Positions 63,594 to 64,000 of a stretch of DNA of 64,000 nucleotides are shown in pieces. The notes under the pieces are model-generated. The model was not told the origin of the DNA. It searched no databases and was given only the letters and a program-made list of their open reading frames with translations. The stretch comes from Neisseriaceae bacterium (GTDB taxonomy: Bacteria > Pseudomonadota > Gammaproteobacteria > Burkholderiales > Neisseriaceae): assembly GCA_017458185.1 (NCBI GenBank), contig JAFTFY010000007.1, positions 1 to 64,000 on the forward strand. Direction: 5' to 3'. Positions within the stretch are counted from its first letter, which is position 1. Every line of letters begins with the position of its first letter. The translations under genes were made by a program, and so were the position numbers.

Positions 63594-64000
63594 TCAAACA
63601 ATTTTCTGTGCCAATTCGCCTGCGGTGTAACGGTTTGCCATTTTTTCCAGCGAAATCGGTTTGATTTTATCCGCCCTACCCTCGCAGCCGAATGCCAAGT
63701 AGCGGTCTAAACAGATTTGTTTCATCGCTTTAATGGTTTGCGTTAAGTATTTGCGTGGGTCAAATTCGGCTGGGTTTTCTGCCATAAAGCGGCGGATTGC
63801 CCCTGTGCTTGCCAAACGCAGGTCGGTGTCGATATTCACCTTACGCACGCCGTTTTTAATACCCTCGACAATTTCTTCCACAGGCACGCCGTAAGTCTCG
63901 CCGATATTGCCGCCGTATTCGTTAATCACTTTCAGCCAATCTTGCGGCACGGAACTCGAACCGTGCATCACCAAATGCGTATTCGGCAAGCGTTGATGAA
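63594..64000 (-). CDS. fba: Class II fructose-bisphosphate aldolase, C-terminal part (runs off right edge)
   Basis: The frame is open to the edge; the visible 135 residues match class II aldolase: [18 protein letters not shown] with the zinc-site His, [27 protein letters not shown] and the C-terminal [17 protein letters not shown]. It interconverts fructose-1,6-bisphosphate with DHAP and glyceraldehyde-3-phosphate. The N-terminus is outside the window. Confidence 0.95.
   Translation of the reverse strand, partial: HQRLPNTHLVMHGSSSVPQDWLKVINEYGGNIGETYGVPVEEIVEGIKNGVRKVNIDTDLRLASTGAIRRFMAENPAEFDPRKYLTQTIKAMKQICLDRYLAFGCEGRADKIKPISLEKMANRYTAGELAQKIV

Overview
The window is chromosomal DNA of a Neisseriaceae bacterium. 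The strongest clue is a DNA-uptake-sequence dialect, AGGCTGCCTGAA (AG-simDUS type, usually seen as the quasi-palindrome TTTCAGGCAGCCTGAAA), repeated dozens of times in and between genes. Gene content fits (trimeric autotransporter with an extended signal peptide, type II-C Cas9, rimP-nusA-infB, alaS). Simonsiella muelleri or a close oral relative is the best guess; the species name is inference.

Layout. 1-3837: start of a giant trimeric autotransporter adhesin (minus strand, runs off the left edge). 3838-4723: intergenic DNA packed with DUS and REP-like repeats. 4724-6615: a DUF1275 membrane protein and ruvB. About 7.0-42.8 kb: a complete-looking integrated conjugative element. It has a tyrosine integrase, a TrbM-like protein, a divergent repressor/Cro-like pair, a VirB/VirD4 (MPF-T) type IV secretion system (virB1-B9, virD4 and virB10 in one block, virB11 displaced 6 kb away), a 1405-residue polyvalent protein with Toprim primase, an LPD7-type relaxase with MobC, an oriT-like region, an iteron region with an stbABC-like stability module, a string of small membrane-protein genes, a tRNA-Met-like gene, a secreted nuclease, and an origin-like region with three perfect DnaA boxes next to an unrecognised possible initiator gene. 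The element contains DUS but none of the chromosomal REP-like repeats, which reappear on both sides.

43.1-50.6 kb: ubiE, then a rearranged type II-C CRISPR locus. cas1-cas2 are on the minus strand and a 1236-residue cas9 is on the plus strand, with no repeat-spacer array in the window. cas9 is bracketed by two inverted, diverged ~400-bp copies of a structured, promoter- and terminator-bearing element, and by two ~200-bp MITE-like repeats. Inverting the segment between the ~400-bp copies would restore the canonical cas9-cas1-cas2 order.

50.6-64 kb: housekeeping genes: an RluF-type pseudouridine synthase, an NlpC/P60 lipoprotein, rimP-nusA-infB (IF2 apparently lacks its N-terminal subdomain), a DUF1963 protein, mltD, alaS and the 3' end of class II fructose-bisphosphate aldolase.

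How it works together: the type IV secretion system, coupling protein, relaxosome and oriT move the element; the stb-like module and DnaA-box origin suggest plasmid-like maintenance after excision; the repressor/Cro pair probably decides when transfer starts; the polyvalent, MuF-C-like and LPD7 proteins are candidates for export with the DNA into the recipient.
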